A stretch of 64,000 bases of DNA from positions 1,240,001 through 1,304,000 of the forward strand of contig NZ_CP061913.1 in the NCBI RefSeq assembly GCF_019904175.1. Reading direction: 5' to 3'. Shown one piece after another: positions 50,001 to 60,200 of the stretch. The notes under the pieces were generated by a model. The model saw only the letters and a list, made by a program, of their open reading frames with translations, was not told the origin of the DNA and made no database searches. The DNA comes from Dactylosporangium vinaceum. Lineage in GTDB: Bacteria > Actinomycetota > Actinomycetes > Mycobacteriales > Micromonosporaceae. Both the position numbers and the translations under genes were made by a program. Numbering within the stretch: position 1 is the first letter of the stretch; each line of letters begins with the position of its first letter.

Positions 50001-52028
50001 GCAGACCTCATCCAGCGCCGCCGCGAACTCCGGATGGGCCGCGTAGAGCGCACGACCCGCACCCGGGCGCTGACTCCCTTGGCCGGGGAACAGCAGGACC
50101 AGCCTGTTGCCGGTAGCCCCGGCAGCCCTCTCACCCGCGTCAACCTGCCCTGCGACAACCTGCTCCGTGTCGGCCTGGCCTGCGATGGCCTGAGCCGGGA
50201 TGGCCTGATCTGCGGCGGGCTGGCCAACGGGCGGCAGACCTGTGGGCGGCTGACCTGTGGCCAGAGCTTGCAGGTGCGTGGTCAACTCGGCGGTGGTCTC
50301 GGCGACGACGATCGCGCGGTGCGGGTGCCGGGCCCGTCCGGCCAGTGTGTGGGCGATGTCCGCCAAGGACAGCGTCGCGGCGGGCTCGCTTGAGTGCTCG
50401 GTCTGCGCGTGGCCGGCCGACGTGGGAGGAACGATCGCCGCCGTCTCCTGGCTGTCCGCGTGCATGGGCCTACTCGCCGGCACTCCAAAGGCGGCGGCGT
50501 CTGCTGCGGGTCGGCCCGTGATGTGGTCGCGGAGGCGCTCGGCCTGGGCGGTCAGGGCCTCGGGGGTGCGGGCGGAGAGCAGGAAGGGCAGGGGGCCGCG
50601 GGGCTGGAGATCGGCGGCGGAGCCGGAGGAGGAGAGGGAGAGGGTGGGGGACGGAGGAGCTTCTTCGAGGATCAGGTGGGCGTTCGTGCCGGAGATGCCG
50701 AAGGAGGAGACGCCGGCGCGCCTCGGGCGGGTGGTCTGCGGCCACGGCTTCGGGTGCCGGAGGAGTTCGACGCCGCCCAGTGACCAGTCGGCGTGGGGAG
50801 TGGGGTTGTCGATGTGCAGCGAGGCGGGGAGTTCGCCGTGACGGAGGGACTGGACCATTTTGATGATCGCGGCCGTGCCGGCGGCGGCCTGGGTGTGGCC
50901 CAGGTTCGACTTGATCGAGCCCAGGTGGAGGGGGTGGGCGGGGTCGCGGTGGGGGCCGTACGCGTGGAGGAGGGCCTCGGCCTCGATCGGGTCGCCCAGG
51001 GTCGTGCCGGTGCCGTGGGCCTCGATGGCGTCCACGTCGGCCGGAGTGAGGCCCGCGTTGTGCAGGGCGGCCGCTATGACGCGTTGCTGGGCCGGGCCGT
51101 TCGGCGCGGTCAGGCCGTTGCTGGCGCCGTCCTGGTTCACCGCGGAGCCGCGGATCACGGCCAGCACCGTGTGGCCGTTGCGCTCGGCGTCGCTGAGGCG
51201 CTCCAGGAGCAGGACGCCGACGCCCTCGGACCAGGAGGTGCCGTCGGCCGCGGCGGCGAACGCCTTGACGCGGCCGTCGGGGGCCAGGCCGCGCTGGCGG
51301 CTGAACTCCACGAAGCCGACCGGGGTCGCCATGACCGTCACGCCAGCGGCGACGGCCAGGCCGCACTCGCTGCCGCGGAGGGCGTGCGCGGCCTGGTGGA
51401 CGGCGACCAGGCCGGACGAGCACGCGGTGTCGATGCTGAGGGCCGGGCCTTCGAAGCCGAAGGTGTACGCCACGCGCCCGGAAGCGATGCTCAGCGCCGC
51501 GCTCGACATCAGGTAGCCGTCGACGGCCCGGCTGCGCATGGAGACGTACTCCTGGCCGGACACGCCGACGAAGACCCCGGTGTCGCTGCCGTGCAGTGTC
51601 GCCGGGTCGATGCCGGCGTGCTCGAACACCTCCCACGTGGTCTCCAGCAACTGCCGCTGCTGCGGGTCCATGGCCAGCGCCTCACGCGGGCTGATGCCGA
51701 AGAACTCGCTGTCGAACCGGTCCGCGTCGCGCAGGAAGCCGCCGGTGCGGACGTAGCTGTGGCCGGGCCGCTCGGGGTCAGGGTGGTACAGGTCGGGGTC
51801 CCAGCCGCGGTCCACCGGGAACGGCGCGGTGGCGTGGCGGCCGTCGGCGACCAGCCGCCAGAGGGCCTCGGGGCCGTCGACGTCGCCCGGAAACCGGCAC
51901 GCCATGCCGATGATCGCGATCGGCTCCCGCCGCGCCGCCTCGGCGTCGTGCAACCGCCGCTGCGTCTGGCGCAGGTCGGTCATCGTCCGCTTGAGGTACT
52001 CCAGCAGCTTCGCCTCGTTGTCCGCCAT
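41079..52028 (-). CDS. Type I PKS, modules D1 and D2 (both malonyl, DH-KR)
   Basis: This bimodular PKS has 3,649 residues. The ATG at 52028 begins [14 protein letters not shown]; a GTG at 52040 is the alternative. D1: KS (Cys203, DTACSSG rather than SSS), AT (GHSLGE near 732, HAFH near 827, malonyl), DH ([10 protein letters not shown] near 1005; Asp near 1177), KR (near 1556; LDD, B-type), ACP (Ser near 1858). D2: KS (Cys near 2096), AT (GHSIGE near 2537, HAFH near 2638, malonyl), DH ([10 protein letters not shown] near 2839; Asp near 2997), KR (near 3247; LDD, B-type), ACP (Ser near 3537). Both DH motifs are intact, so the pair should lay down a conjugated diene. D1 carries a Gly/Gln/Ala-rich KS-AT linker insertion and a repeat before KR. 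The C-terminus ([14 protein letters not shown]) is a different docking type that suits the unusual N-terminus of module E. Confidence 0.96.
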   Translation of the reverse strand: MADNEAKLLEYLKRTMTDLRQTQRRLHDAEAARREPIAIIGMACRFPGDVDGPEALWRLVADGRHATAPFPVDRGWDPDLYHPDPERPGHSYVRTGGFLRDADRFDSEFFGISPREALAMDPQQRQLLETTWEVFEHAGIDPATLHGSDTGVFVGVSGQEYVSMRSRAVDGYLMSSAALSIASGRVAYTFGFEGPALSIDTACSSGLVAVHQAAHALRGSECGLAVAAGVTVMATPVGFVEFSRQRGLAPDGRVKAFAAAADGTSWSEGVGVLLLERLSDAERNGHTVLAVIRGSAVNQDGASNGLTAPNGPAQQRVIAAALHNAGLTPADVDAIEAHGTGTTLGDPIEAEALLHAYGPHRDPAHPLHLGSIKSNLGHTQAAAGTAAIIKMVQSLRHGELPASLHIDNPTPHADWSLGGVELLRHPKPWPQTTRPRRAGVSSFGISGTNAHLILEEAPPSPTLSLSSSGSAADLQPRGPLPFLLSARTPEALTAQAERLRDHITGRPAADAAAFGVPASRPMHADSQETAAIVPPTSAGHAQTEHSSEPAATLSLADIAHTLAGRARHPHRAIVVAETTAELTTHLQALATGQPPTGLPPVGQPAADQAIPAQAIAGQADTEQVVAGQVDAGERAAGATGNRLVLLFPGQGSQRPGAGRALYAAHPEFAAALDEVCALFDPTVKEVLLSADDSRIDETFYTQTTLFALQTALFRTLVHHGLQPDILTGHSLGEITAAHCAGILTLEDAARLVSTRARLMQDLPAGVGAMAAIQPPDGFTAPAGTAIAAVNSPADIVVAGDKAAVEALITDLKHAGHKAKLLTTSHAFHSHHMNPILDQLQALEATITHHPPKIPVIGTTSGWAHHARNTVNFAHSAAQIQGADTCIELGAGALSPYVDTVVTAVFDRRGGEVRGLLGALGAAYTAGHDVDWRHLIPGGRNVELPTYPFQGRRYWVVDEGRADAAGLGLDAARHPMLGAETALADGTLILTGRLGVAGHGWLADHAIDGSVLVPGTAYVELALHAARRTGCAAVAELTLHSPLVLADGAQAQLRLTVGAPGEDGGRALHIHSRPAVVLEAADDEDAERPWTEHASGALTEDGIKESAGDLAQWPPAGADAVDVDGLYDGLAALGYEYGPAFQGVRAAWRDGDTLYAEVTAAEGADTSGFGLHPALLDSALHVLALDGNGGDGSGSGDRSGSGNGGVGELRLPFAWSGVTLYGTADTLRVRITKSGSGGAVELLAADADGRAVAHVGSLATRAFSNDGGDGLYRVVWAPLRTQAPSTDGPVAILGDLVLSESPQTTVSAHPDLDALLYTIVLGAAVPRTILLPCASPAHTEDPAAADPVAGAHASARAVLATVQRWLADARFAESTLVVLTRGAVAVGDGEDVPDLALSVVWGLIRSAQAEHPDRLLLIDTDAPRDALGWELNTAIAAGEPQLAIRDGLLYAPRLARLDTPTLGSAPRRARADAQAPQLSGRTPHGHAPDTQAPQQSGQHTPHGHAPDTQIPQPSGQQPSGQQPSGPQAGGPQAGGPQAAGIEAAGANVLPPLDPNGTVLITGGTGGLGALVARHLASARGVEHLLLVSRRGADAPGAVALLRELGPHARAVACDVADAHAVAALIAAIPAEHPLTAVIHAAGVLDDGTFAALTPERLATTLRPKVDAAWNLHVAVRDRALSAFVLFSSAAGVLGNPGQANYAAGNTFLDALAQHRRAHGLPATSFAWGLWAHASDMTAGLQPAGGVRPLATARALRTLDRAWTGALPPLAVPALLDLRTLKNHPVPAMLRDIVRAPARRAGGARPYARELAARLAGLDAAERHAVLLELVRRQTAGVLGHDSGDGVDPQRAFRELGFDSLTAVELRNRLNAATGRRLPATLVFDYPTADAVAGYLGALLGRDEGPKPTPGAAADRIASAAPDEDDPVVIVAMGCRYPGGVRTPEDLWELVASGRDAVAEFPVNRGWDVDALYDADPDRTGTSYARHGAFLYDADEFDADFFGISPREAQAMDPQQRLLLETAWETVERAGIAAPALRGSATGVFMGLMYGDYGGRLVQHAPAEFEGYIGIGNSYSVASGRIAYTLGLEGPAVTVDTACSSSLVAVHLAAQAIRNGECTAALAGGVTVMATPATFIEFSRQRGLAPDGRCKSFAASADGVGWGEGAGVLLLERLSRARSEGHPVLAVLRGSAVNQDGASNGLTAPNGPAQQRVIQAALAGAGLTPGDVDAVEAHGTGTRLGDPIEAQALIATYGAGRPADRPLRLGSIKSNIGHTQAAAGAAGIIKLVQALQHELLPATLHATEPTPHVDWAGGGVELLSAPAPWPRVARPRRAAVSSFGISGTNAHLIIEEAPPAPAPVPATTGAPVPFVLSARSPQALRDQARRLRAHVVANPALAPRDVAYTLATGRASLPHRTAVVAAGRYELLAALERVDGPTAPQPAGPGRLALLFTGQGSQRTGMGLELYRSSPIFKQALDEVVAHLDPHLPAPLLEVLAGPESVLDQTLYAQTGLFALQTALFRLLHHYGVRPHVLAGHSIGEITAAHVAGMLSLPDAAALVSARARLMQSLPSSGAMIALQATEEEVRDSVAGHQHHVTIAAVNAADTVVISGHAETAHAIAAHFRDRGRKTRPLKVSHAFHSPDMDPILNDFHAVAERLTYAPPRVPIVSNLTGRIATPEQICNPHYWVQHLRHTVRFHDVVTTLHAAGTTAYVELGPDPTLTTLVRSALDAAPVIAVPALRAGRPEPETVAAALGAVHAADLPVDWERVFAGGARRVELPTYPFQRTPYWLHAPRTAGVHAAGLETPEHPLLGAMAELPDGGRLFTGRLGTATAPWLADHVVLGTPMLPGAALIDLALHAGAAVGWGRVEELVIHEPIALDGACDLHVAVAPADTDGRRAITVHARTPGAPWTRHAAGTLVESAAPTFSDGPWPPAGAVSLDVEEGRLRLADLGLDYGPAFHGLRAAWQADGEVLGEVALPDGLSAAGFGLHPALLDAALHTFAVAAGPAAEPGALTDGPRLPFAWAGVTLHRPGATAVRVRIAEVAPGTLWVRLLDEHGAAVLTVDELTVRPVSAAALAAGKVRHDALFGLDWPVVTPAAGASAPVTVLRVGAGAELPAAIQTATAGVLAGIQEFLAAERPDGARLAVVTRGAVAAVGGDTVPDPAAAAVWGLVRSAQSEHPGRLLLIDTDDDTGDDTGGDTGEAMRTALGQSDEPQLAIRHGLLHAPRLTRVQASGSAPHLGDGTVLITGGTGALGRAVARHLVTRHGARHVLLTGRRGGAEDLVEELGAAVTVAACDVSDPAALQALLDSIDAEHPLTAVIHAAGVLDDATLPALTPDRLRMVLAPKADAAWHLHRLTAHLDLAAFVTFSSIAGIVGSPGQANYAAANAFLDALAHHRSARGLPATSLAWGLWADGMGAATAHRNGIRALAVDEALALLDAALGGAPSPVLVPARFDLAALRAVGADRLPAPLRSLVPAAAAKAGPPRTDYGALPSGDRDRALLDLVRREVAGVLGRADAAAVDTGRGLQDLGFDSLTSVELRNRLGAETGLRLPATVTFDYPTPAALAGHLAALLGPPAAEMAAVDDEGLRRLLASIAPARLRAAGLVETLTRLAGSAEPDTPGDASAAIMAADVDELVQRALSGG
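47395..47640. repeat. In-frame minisatellites in the D1 KR linker
   Basis: On the minus strand this encodes two copies of a unit containing PHGHAPDTQ(A/I)PQ(Q/P)SGQ, then three QPSG units and three GGPQA units. It lies between the structural and catalytic halves of the KR, just before GTVLITGG. Frame is preserved. Confidence 0.85.
49363..49941. repeat. Long direct repeat, copy 2 (AT domain of module D1)
   Basis: This is the partner of 21292-21870, at a constant offset of 28,071 bases. Identity is nearly complete to 49675 and lower after it. The flanking AT sequences of the two modules differ more, so the boundary is sharp on the left side. Confidence 0.92.
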
Positions 52029-52522
52029 GGCCCCGTTCACTCCCCGCCGTTGTGCTGTCGGTGGTCACGTCCGTCACGCCCGGCCGGCGCGATTGCACCC
52101 GGCGCCGCCAAGCCCAAGCCCAAATCCGAACCCAGCCCGAGCCCAAATCCGAACCGAGCCCAGCCAAAACCGAACCGAACCGAACCGAACCGAACCGAGC
52201 CAGCCCGAGTCCGAACTCAGTCGGAGCCCGAACTGAACCGAGCTCAGCCCTAACCGGAACCGGAACCGGAATCGAACCCAGTCCGAGCCCGAGCTCAGGC
52301 CCAAGCACGAACCAAGCCCAAGCCCAAGCGAGCCCGAACCGGAGCCTGAGCCCAAGCCCAAGCACGGGCCCGAGCCGCGCGGTCCGGGCCGAGCGGCGCG
52401 GTGGTGTCGGAACCGAACCGCGCTGCCGAGCTACCCGGTGACGCCGAGCCCGGCCGTCCGGTCCGTGCCGGGTCGGCCGGTGGTGCTGAGTGCTTGCTGT
52501 TCAGTCGTGGTGAAGGGCTGCC
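52029..52522. other. Noncoding gap inside the PKS operon with low-complexity repeats
   Basis: About 490 bases separate module C from module D1, whereas most other junctions in this operon overlap or lie within 30 bases. Positions 52105-52380 consist of imperfect short repeats: CGAAC five to six times in a row near 52170-52197, and AGCCCA/CCAAGCCC units elsewhere. Read on the operon's strand this gives GGGCTT/GGTTCG arrays with closely spaced GGG runs that could form G-quadruplexes. No frame through it has normal codon bias. It may hold a promoter or RNA structure for the downstream half of the operon; nothing specific is seen. Confidence 0.75.
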
Positions 52523-55500
52523 CTAGCCGGCCACGCCCAGGCCCAGTTCGCGGTCGATCAGGTCGAACATCTCGTCGGCGGTCGCGGTGGCGAAGGGCTC
52601 GTCCGTCGCGGCGGCCGGTGCTGCGCGTAGGCGGGTGGCCAGGGTCTCCAGACGCTCCGCCAGCACACGGGCATCGTCGGAGCCGGGGCTTGCCTGGGCC
52701 TCAAGTGCGGCCAGAGCGGCTGTGACCGGGTCCGGGGCGGCGGGACCGGCCAGGCGGTCGCACAGGTGCCTGGCCAGGGCGTTCGCGGTCGGGTGGTCGT
52801 ACACCAGGCCGGCCGGCAGCCGTAGGCCCGTGGTGGCGGCCAGGCGGTTGCGCAGGTCTACGGCGATCAACGAGTCGAAGCCCAGATCCTTGAACGTCTG
52901 GTCGCCGGGGACATCGGCGGGAGAGCGCAGGCTGAGTACCGCGGCCACGTCGGCCCGCAGGAGTTCCAGCACCGTCTCCTGGCGCTGGGGCTCGGCCAGG
53001 CCGGCCAGGCGCTCGGCCAGCGGGTTGCGGGGCGGCGCGGCGGGTTCGGCCGGCTCGGTCAGGGCGCGGCCGGCGGCGGGGATCGTGTCCAGGAGGCGGG
53101 CCCGGCGGTGCAGGGCGAGCGCGGGGGCCAGGCGGTCCCAGTCCACGTCGGCCACCACGGCGTGCGGGTGGGCGGACCCGGCGATCTCGGCCAGAGAGTC
53201 CAGGGCCGCGGCCGGGTCCAGGGGGCGGATGCCCAGGCGGTCCAGGTAGGCGCCGACCCCGTCGGCGTCCCGCATGCCCGCGCCCGACCAGGCGCCCCAC
53301 GCGATCGCGGTGGCGGTGCGGCCGGTGGCGCGGCGGCGGTCGGCCAGGGCGTCCAGGTAGGCGTTGGCGGCCGAGTATGCGGCCTGGCCGCCGCTGCCCC
53401 AGACGCCGGCGATCGAGGAGTACAGGATGAAGGCGTCGAGGTCGGCGTCGGCCAGGAGCTCGTCCAGGTGGGCGGCGCCGGTGACCTTGCCCGCGACGAC
53501 GGCGGCCAGGGTGTCGAGGGTGGTGTCGGCGAGTGCCGTGCGCGGCTGCGCGATGCCGGCCGCGTGGATCACCGCAGTCAGAGGCTCCTTGTCCGGTACC
53601 GCCCCCAGCAGCGCCTCCACCTCCGAGCGCACGGCCACGTCGCAGGCCACCACGTCGACCGGCACACCTGTCTGCGCCAGATCGGCGAGCAGCGCCGGCA
53701 CCCCAGGCGCGGCGAGCCCTCGCCGGCCGGCCAGGATCAGCCGCCCCGCCCCGTTGGCCGCGCACCATCGGGCCAGCGCCGCCCCCAGCCCGCCGGTGCC
53801 CCCGGTGATGAGCACAGTCCCGCGCGGACGCCACGGCGCACCGGCCCCGGCGGCGCGCACACCGTCGCCGCCGGCATGCGCACCGTCGCCGTCGGCGGGC
53901 GCAGCGGTCGAGGCGGCGCGCGCACCGGCGTGGCCGGTGGGTGCAGCGGTCGAGGTGGCGTGCGCACCGGCGTGGCCGGTGGGTGCAGCGGTCGAGGCGG
54001 CGCGCGCACCGGCGTGGCCGGTGGGTGCAGCGGTCGAGGCGGCGCGCGCACCGGCGTCGCCCGCGGGCGCAGCGGTCGAGGTGGGGGCCGGGGTGAGACG
54101 GCGGGCGTGCAGGCCGTCGGCGCGGACGGCCAGCTCCGTCTCGCCGTTGGGGCCGCCGAGGGCGGCCAGGAGGCGCGCGGTCGCGGGCGCGTCCACCGTC
54201 GGCGGGAGGTCGATCAGGCCGCCCGGGCGCGTGGGCTGCTCCAGCGCGGCGCTGCGGGCGAAGCCCCAGACAAGCGCCTGCGCGGGCGAGGTGACCGGGG
54301 CGACCGCGCCCGTCGTGAGGCTCCACAGTGGCGTCGACTCGGGCAGGGCCTGGGTCAGGGCCAGTGTCGCGGCCAGGCCGGCCGGGACCTCGGGGTGCTC
54401 GGGGTGGGGGCGCTCGTCCAGGGGGAGCAGGGACACCACCACTGTCGCGGGGCCGGCGTGATCCGCGATGCGGGTGGTGTCGTCGGCGCTGAGGACTCGC
54501 ACTGACGCGCCCGAGCGGCGCAGGGCCGCCTCGGTGGCGTCGGCCCATGGGGTGGCGGGGGCGGCCGGCGGTACAACCAGCAGGAAATCGCCGTGCAGCA
54601 GCGGCTCGGGAGCGCCTGTCGGCACCCACTCGACCGTGTAGTGGAGCCGGGGCGCGGGCGGCGGCTCCTCGTGGTCGGCCAGCCAGTAGCGCTCGCGCTG
54701 GAACGGGTACTGAGGCAGCGGGAGCTCGGCGGTCGGGCCCGGGCTGCCGGTGACCCGCCGCCAGTCGATCTCGACGCCGTGCAGGTGGGCCTGGGTGAGG
54801 GCGGTCAGGAGGGACTCGGGCTCGGGTACGCCGGCGCGCAGGGTGCTCCACGCCGGCAGGCCCACGGCGTCGACCAGGCCGGTCAGGACCGGGTCGGGGC
54901 CCAGCTCGATGGCCACGTCCGCCTCCAGCGCCCGGGCGTAGTCGTGGAAGTGGACTGTCGCGCGGGCGTGGCGGGCCCAGTCGCCGGTGGTGGAGGTCAC
55001 CGGGATCCGGGCCGGGTGGTGCTCGATCGCCAGCGCGCCGAGCTCGTCGAGGATCGGGTCCATGTGGTGGCTGTGGAAGGCGTGGCCGGTCGCGAGGAGC
55101 TTCGCCTTCGCGCCGCTCGCGCGGTGGGCCGTGACCAGGTCGGCGATCGCCGCGCGGTCGCCCGCGACGACGATGCTGTCCGGGCCGTTGACCGCGGCCA
55201 GCGACGTGCCCGGCGGCGGGACGAAGGCCGGCGGGGCCTGGATGGCGGCCATCGCGCCGGCGCCCGCGGGGAGCCGCTGCATGAGCCGGGCCCGGGTGGT
55301 GACGAGGCGGGCCGCGTCCGGCAGCGTGAGGATGCCGGCGCAGTGGGCCGCCGTGATCTCGCCGAGCGAGTGGCCGGTGACGGCCTCGGGCTTCAGGCCG
55401 TAGTGCAGCAGCGTGCGGTGCAGGGCGACCTGGAGGGCGAAGAGCGTCGTCTGCGCGTAGAAGGTGTCGTCGACGCGCGGGTCACCCGGGTTGAGCAGGA

Positions 55501-57277
55501 CCTCCTTGACCGCCGGGTCCAGGTGGGCGCAGACCTCGTCGAGGGCGGCGGCGAACTCGGGGAGGGCGGCGTAGAGCTCGCGGCCCGCGCCCGCGCGCTG
55601 GCTGCCCTGGCCGCAGAAGAGCAGGGCCGGGCGGCCGTCGGTCGGGGTGCCGCGCAGCAGGCCGGGCGCGGGCGCGTCGGTGGCGAGGGCGTCCAGGGCG
55701 GTGAGCAGCGCCGCGCGGTCGGTGGCGGTGACGGCCGCGCGGACGCGGTGGTGGGCGCGCGTCGTGGCGAGGGCGCGCGCGGTCGCGGCGAGATCCGCGT
55801 CCGGGCGGGCCCGCAGGTGCTCGTGGAGGGTGCGGGCCTGGGCGCGCAGGGCCTCCGGGGAGCGGGCCGAGAGCAGGAAGGGGACGGGTCGCGCCGGAGC
55901 GCTCGTCACGTCGGGCGTCGGCGGCTCCTCGATGATGACGTGCGCGTTGGTGCCGGAGATGCCGAACGAGGACACCGCGGCCCGGCGCGGCTCGCCGGTC
56001 CGCGGCCAGTCGACGGCCGTGGTGAGCAGCCGGACGGTGCCGGCCGACCAGTCGACGTTGCGCGAGGGCGCGTCGACGTGCAGCGTCGCCGGGAGGCGAT
56101 CGTGGCGCATGGCCATGATCAGCTTGATGAGCCCGGCCAGGCCGGCCGCGGCCTGGGTGTGGCCGAGGTTCGACTTCACCGAGCCGAGCCACAGCGGGCG
56201 GCCGGCCGCGCGGTCGCGGCCGTACGTCGCCAGGAGCGCCTGGGCCTCGATCGGGTCGCCGAGGGTGGTACCCGTCCCGTGCGCCTCGACCGCGTCGACC
56301 TGGGCGGCGCTCAGGCCGGCGTCGGCGAGCGCGGCCCGGATGACCCGCTGCTGGGACGGGCCGTTGGGGGCGGTGAGGCCGTTGCTGGCACCGTCCTGGT
56401 TCACCGCCGAGCCGCGGATCACGGCGTGCACGCGGTGGCCGAGCCGCTGGGCGTCGCCCAGGCGCTCCAGGAGCAGCACCGCGGAGCCCTCGGCCCAGGC
56501 GGTGCCGTCGGCGGCGTCGGCGAACGCCTTGACCCGGCCGTCGGCGGCCAGCCCGCCCTGGCGGCTGAACTCGGCGAACAGGCCCGGGTGCGGCATGACC
56601 GTCGCCGCCGCCACGACCACGAGACCGCACTCGCCGCGGCGCAGGGCCTGCGCGGCCAGGTGGGTGGCGACGAGCGACGACGAGCAGGCCGTGTCGAGCG
56701 TGACCGCGGGGCCCTCGAAGCCGTAGGCGTAGGAGATCCGGCCCGAGGCGACGCTCGTGGCCATGCCGGTCAGCAGGTGCCCGGCCGCGGGGGAGCGCCC
56801 GGGTGCGCGCAGCGAGCCGTACTCCTGCCCGATGACGCCGGCGAACACCCCGGTGTCGCTGCCGTGCAGGGTGGCCGGGTCGATCCCGGCGTCCTCGAAC
56901 GCGGCCCACGTCGTCTCCAGCAGCAGCCGCTGCTGCGGGTCCATGGCCAGGGCCTCGCGCGGGCTGATGGCGAAGAACGCGCCGTCGAACCGGTCGGCGG
57001 TGCGGACGAACCCGCCCGCCCGCACGCCGGCCTGGGCGAGGTCGGCGGCGGCCCAGCCGCGGTCGGCCGGGAACGCACCGATCGCGTCGCGGCCCTCGGC
57101 GACGAGGTCCCACAGCTGCTCGGGCGTCTCCACGTCGCCGGGGAAGCGGCAGGCCAGGCCGACGACCGCGATCGGCTCCCGGCGCTCGTCCTGCACCTCC
57201 CGCAGCCGGCGGCGGGCCTGGTGGAGGTCGGTGGTGACGCGCTTGAGGTACTCGCGCAGCTTCTCCTCGTTCGCCAT
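52523..57277 (-). CDS. Type I PKS, module C: KS-AT(malonyl)-KR(A-type)-ACP
   Basis: This single module has 1,584 residues. The docking helix [18 protein letters not shown] starts at the ATG 57277, eight bases after the previous stop. KS (Cys near 197 in DTACSSS), AT (GHSLGE near 636; HAFH near 735, malonyl), KR (GGTGGLG near 1158) and ACP (Ser near 1468 in [11 protein letters not shown]) follow. There is no DH: the sequence goes from AT straight to the KR structural part. The KR lacks LDD and has Trp in GVWGSGGQ, the A-type pattern, unlike the B-type KRs of modules D and F, so a hydroxyl of opposite configuration is expected. A 42-base tandem repeat is built into the KR linker. The C-terminus [13 protein letters not shown] is a docking tail. 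A long gap with low-complexity repeats follows. Confidence 0.96.
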   Translation of the reverse strand: MANEEKLREYLKRVTTDLHQARRRLREVQDERREPIAVVGLACRFPGDVETPEQLWDLVAEGRDAIGAFPADRGWAAADLAQAGVRAGGFVRTADRFDGAFFAISPREALAMDPQQRLLLETTWAAFEDAGIDPATLHGSDTGVFAGVIGQEYGSLRAPGRSPAAGHLLTGMATSVASGRISYAYGFEGPAVTLDTACSSSLVATHLAAQALRRGECGLVVVAAATVMPHPGLFAEFSRQGGLAADGRVKAFADAADGTAWAEGSAVLLLERLGDAQRLGHRVHAVIRGSAVNQDGASNGLTAPNGPSQQRVIRAALADAGLSAAQVDAVEAHGTGTTLGDPIEAQALLATYGRDRAAGRPLWLGSVKSNLGHTQAAAGLAGLIKLIMAMRHDRLPATLHVDAPSRNVDWSAGTVRLLTTAVDWPRTGEPRRAAVSSFGISGTNAHVIIEEPPTPDVTSAPARPVPFLLSARSPEALRAQARTLHEHLRARPDADLAATARALATTRAHHRVRAAVTATDRAALLTALDALATDAPAPGLLRGTPTDGRPALLFCGQGSQRAGAGRELYAALPEFAAALDEVCAHLDPAVKEVLLNPGDPRVDDTFYAQTTLFALQVALHRTLLHYGLKPEAVTGHSLGEITAAHCAGILTLPDAARLVTTRARLMQRLPAGAGAMAAIQAPPAFVPPPGTSLAAVNGPDSIVVAGDRAAIADLVTAHRASGAKAKLLATGHAFHSHHMDPILDELGALAIEHHPARIPVTSTTGDWARHARATVHFHDYARALEADVAIELGPDPVLTGLVDAVGLPAWSTLRAGVPEPESLLTALTQAHLHGVEIDWRRVTGSPGPTAELPLPQYPFQRERYWLADHEEPPPAPRLHYTVEWVPTGAPEPLLHGDFLLVVPPAAPATPWADATEAALRRSGASVRVLSADDTTRIADHAGPATVVVSLLPLDERPHPEHPEVPAGLAATLALTQALPESTPLWSLTTGAVAPVTSPAQALVWGFARSAALEQPTRPGGLIDLPPTVDAPATARLLAALGGPNGETELAVRADGLHARRLTPAPTSTAAPAGDAGARAASTAAPTGHAGARAASTAAPTGHAGAHATSTAAPTGHAGARAASTAAPADGDGAHAGGDGVRAAGAGAPWRPRGTVLITGGTGGLGAALARWCAANGAGRLILAGRRGLAAPGVPALLADLAQTGVPVDVVACDVAVRSEVEALLGAVPDKEPLTAVIHAAGIAQPRTALADTTLDTLAAVVAGKVTGAAHLDELLADADLDAFILYSSIAGVWGSGGQAAYSAANAYLDALADRRRATGRTATAIAWGAWSGAGMRDADGVGAYLDRLGIRPLDPAAALDSLAEIAGSAHPHAVVADVDWDRLAPALALHRRARLLDTIPAAGRALTEPAEPAAPPRNPLAERLAGLAEPQRQETVLELLRADVAAVLSLRSPADVPGDQTFKDLGFDSLIAVDLRNRLAATTGLRLPAGLVYDHPTANALARHLCDRLAGPAAPDPVTAALAALEAQASPGSDDARVLAERLETLATRLRAAPAAATDEPFATATADEMFDLIDRELGLGVAG
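53901..54080. repeat. 42-base tandem repeat in the module C KR linker
   Basis: Four units start at 53901, 53943, 53985 and 54027, with a partial fifth from 54069. On the minus strand each encodes 14 residues of the type [14 protein letters not shown]. It lies between the structural and catalytic subdomains of the KR, right after the HARRL end of the first. The frame is kept because the unit is a multiple of three. Confidence 0.95.
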
Positions 57278-57285
57278 GTCCCCGC

Positions 57286-60200
57286 CTAGAGCTCGTTGTC
57301 GATGAAATCGAAGATCTCGTCGTCGGACGCGTCCTCCCGCAGGACACCACCCGGGCCTGAAGCGTCGCCAAGGCCGGCGAGCAGCTCCTGGAGCCGCGCC
57401 GCGATCGCCGCCCGCGCCATCGAGTCCACCTCCCCGCTGAGGACCGCGACCCGGTCCAGCGCGTCGAGAGCCGCAATCGCCGGGTCCTTCGTGGGCACCA
57501 GCTCGGCCCGCAGGAACTCCGCGAAGGACACCGGCGTCGGGTGGTCGAACACCGCCGTCGCCGGCAGCCGCAGGCCCACCGCGGCGCTCAGCCGGTTGCG
57601 CAGTTCGACGGCGGTCAGCGAGTCGAACCCGGCGTCCTTGAACGCCTGCGCCTTGCCGATCCCGGCGCCGCCGCTGTGCCCGAGGACGGCCGAAGCGTGG
57701 GTGCGCACCAGGTCGACGAGTGTCGCCTGCTGCTCGACAGGCGTGCTCTCGGTGAGCCGCCGCACGAGACCGGCCGCCGCGTCCCCGGCCCGCCCGCGCT
57801 CGCCGGTGGACCCCTGCGCCGCGCGGCGGGCCGAGCCCGGTGCGAGGCCGCGCAGGATGGCCGGGAGCTCGGCCGTGGTGTCGAGGGTGGCGGCGATGTG
57901 GTGCGGGCGCCCGGTGGCCAGCGCCGCGTCCAGCAGCCGCAGCGCGTGCGCGGTCGGGATCGGCGTGATCGCCTGCCCGGCCAGGCGCTGACGGTCGGCC
58001 GCGGTGAGGGTGCCGGTGAGGGCCGACGTCTCGGCCCACAACCCCCACGCGAGGGACGTGGCCGGGAGCCCCCGGGCGGTGCGGAGCTGGGCCAGGGCGT
58101 CGAGGTAGGCGTTGGCGGCGGCGTAGCCGGCCTGGCCGGGGTTGCCGACGGTGGCGGCGATCGACGAGAACAGGATGAAGTGGGTGAGGTCCTTCGTGGC
58201 CCGGTGCAGGTGTGCGGCCGCGCCCAACTTGGTGGCGAGGACGCCGTCGAGGTGCGCGGGCGTGAGGTTGGCGATGGTGGCGTCGGCGAGGGTGGCCGCG
58301 GTGTGGACGACCGCCCGCGGCGGGTGGGCGGCCAGGAGCGCGTCGAGCTGGCCGGGGTCGGTGATGTCGCAGGCCGCGATCGTGACGTCGGCGCCGTGCG
58401 CGCTCAGGCGCTCGCGCAGCTCGGCGGCGCCGGGGGCGGCCGGACCCTGGCGGCTGGTCAGGACGAGGCGGCGGACGCCCCGGGTGGTCACCAGGTGCTC
58501 GGCGACTCTCGCGCCCAGGGTGCCGGTGCCGCCGGTGATGAGGACCGTCCCCTCGGGGTCGAACGGGCGCGGCATGCTCAGCACGACCTTGCCGACGTGC
58601 CGGGCCTGGCTCAGCAGCCGCATTGCCTCCGGGGCCTGGCGCACGTCGTAGCTCGTCGTCGGCAGCGGCCGCAGTACCCCCGCGGAGAAAAGCTCCTGCA
58701 ACTCGGTCAGCAGGGCACCGACCCGGGCCGGACCCTCCTGGTCGAGGTTGTAGGCCGTGTACCGCACGCCCTCGTGCGCGGCCGCGACCGCCGCCGGGTC
58801 GCGCCTGTCGGTCTTGCCCATCTCCAGGAAGTGCCCGCCCGGGCGCAGCAGCCCCAGCGACGCGTCGACGAGGTCGCCGGCCAGCGAGTTGAGGACCACG
58901 TCGAGGCCCTCGGGCGCGGACGCGCGGAAGCGGTCCGCGAACTCGGCGGTGCGGGAGTTCGCGATGTGCGCGTCGTCGAGGCCGGCCGCCCGCAGCACGT
59001 GCTGCTTGGCCGGGGACGCGGTCGCGAACACCTCGGCGCCGAGGTGCCGGGCCACCTGGAGCGCGGCCAGGCCGACGCCGCCGGTCGCGGTGTGGATGAG
59101 GACCTTCTGGCCGGGGCGCAGGCCGGCGAGGGCGTGCAGGCCGTAGTAGGCGGTGAGGAACACCACCGGGGCGGCGGCCGCCTCGGCCTCGGTCCAGCCG
59201 GCCGGGACCCGGGTCACCATGCGGTGGTCGGCCACCGCGACCGGGCCGAGCGCGCCGCGGAACAGGCCGGTCACCGCGTCGCCGGGCGCGAACCCGGCCA
59301 CCGCGGAGCCGGTCTCCAGCACGACGCCGGCCGCCTCGCTGCCGATGACCTCCTGCCCCGGCACCATGCCGAGGGACACGAGCACGTCGCGGAAGTTGAC
59401 GCCTGCGGCCCGGACCGCGATGCGCAGCTCGGCCGGTTCGAGCGGGCGGCCGGCGGCCTCGTTGGGGATCACGGCGAGGGTGTCGAGGGTGCGCGCGGGC
59501 GCGGCTTCCAGGCGCCACCCGTCGTGGTCGGGCAGGGTGAGCGCGCAGCCGGGTCCGGAGCGGGTCGCGCGGGGCATCAGGGCGGCGCCGCCGCGCAGCG
59601 CCACCTGCGGCTCGCCGGTCGCGAGGGCGGCGGTGACCGCCTCGTCCGCGGTGCCGGAGCAGTCGTCGATGTCGACGATCGTCACGCGGCCGGGGTTCTC
59701 GGACTGGGCGACCCGGGCGAAGCCCTGCACGGCCGCGTGGGCCGGGTCGAGCCCGTCGCCGGCGTGCGTGGCGACGCCGTGGCGGGTCACCAGGACCAGG
59801 TGCTCGGCGCCGCCGGCCAGCCAGCCCTGGACCGCTTCCAGCGCCCAGCGCACCGCCGCCTGCGCCTCGCCCGACGGGCAGATCGCGGTGACGGCCGGCG
59901 CCGGCGCCGCGTCCGCGGGAGGGCAGGGGACCCACTCCAGGTGGTACAGGCCGTCGGGGTGGGCCGCCCGGGGCCCCGCCGCGTCGAGCGGGCGCAGCGT
60001 CACCGAGCCGATCGCGGCGACCGGGTCCCCGGCCGGGTCGGCGACCGCGATGGCCACCGCGTCCGCGCCGTTCGGGGTGACCCGGACCCGCAGCCGGGTG
60101 GCGCCGACCGCGTCGAGGGAGATGCCGGTCCAGGCGAACGGCAGCCGGACCGACCATCCTTGCGGGCCGTCGGCCGAGGCGAGGGCGATGGCGTGCAGGG

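Noticed and set aside
41754..50393. Very long open frame (about 2,880 codons) on the plus strand opposite modules D1/D2
   Set aside because: It is the antisense shadow of a GC-rich PKS gene; its translation has no recognisable domain and unnatural composition, while the minus strand gives perfect PKS domains.
52074..52361. Short Gly/Ser/Leu-only frames in the repeat-rich gap
   Set aside because: They merely translate the simple repeats, and no ribosome site or normal codon bias is seen.
53901..54080. Regular repeats considered as a CRISPR array
   Set aside because: Units are contiguous with no unique spacers, and they encode an in-frame protein repeat.
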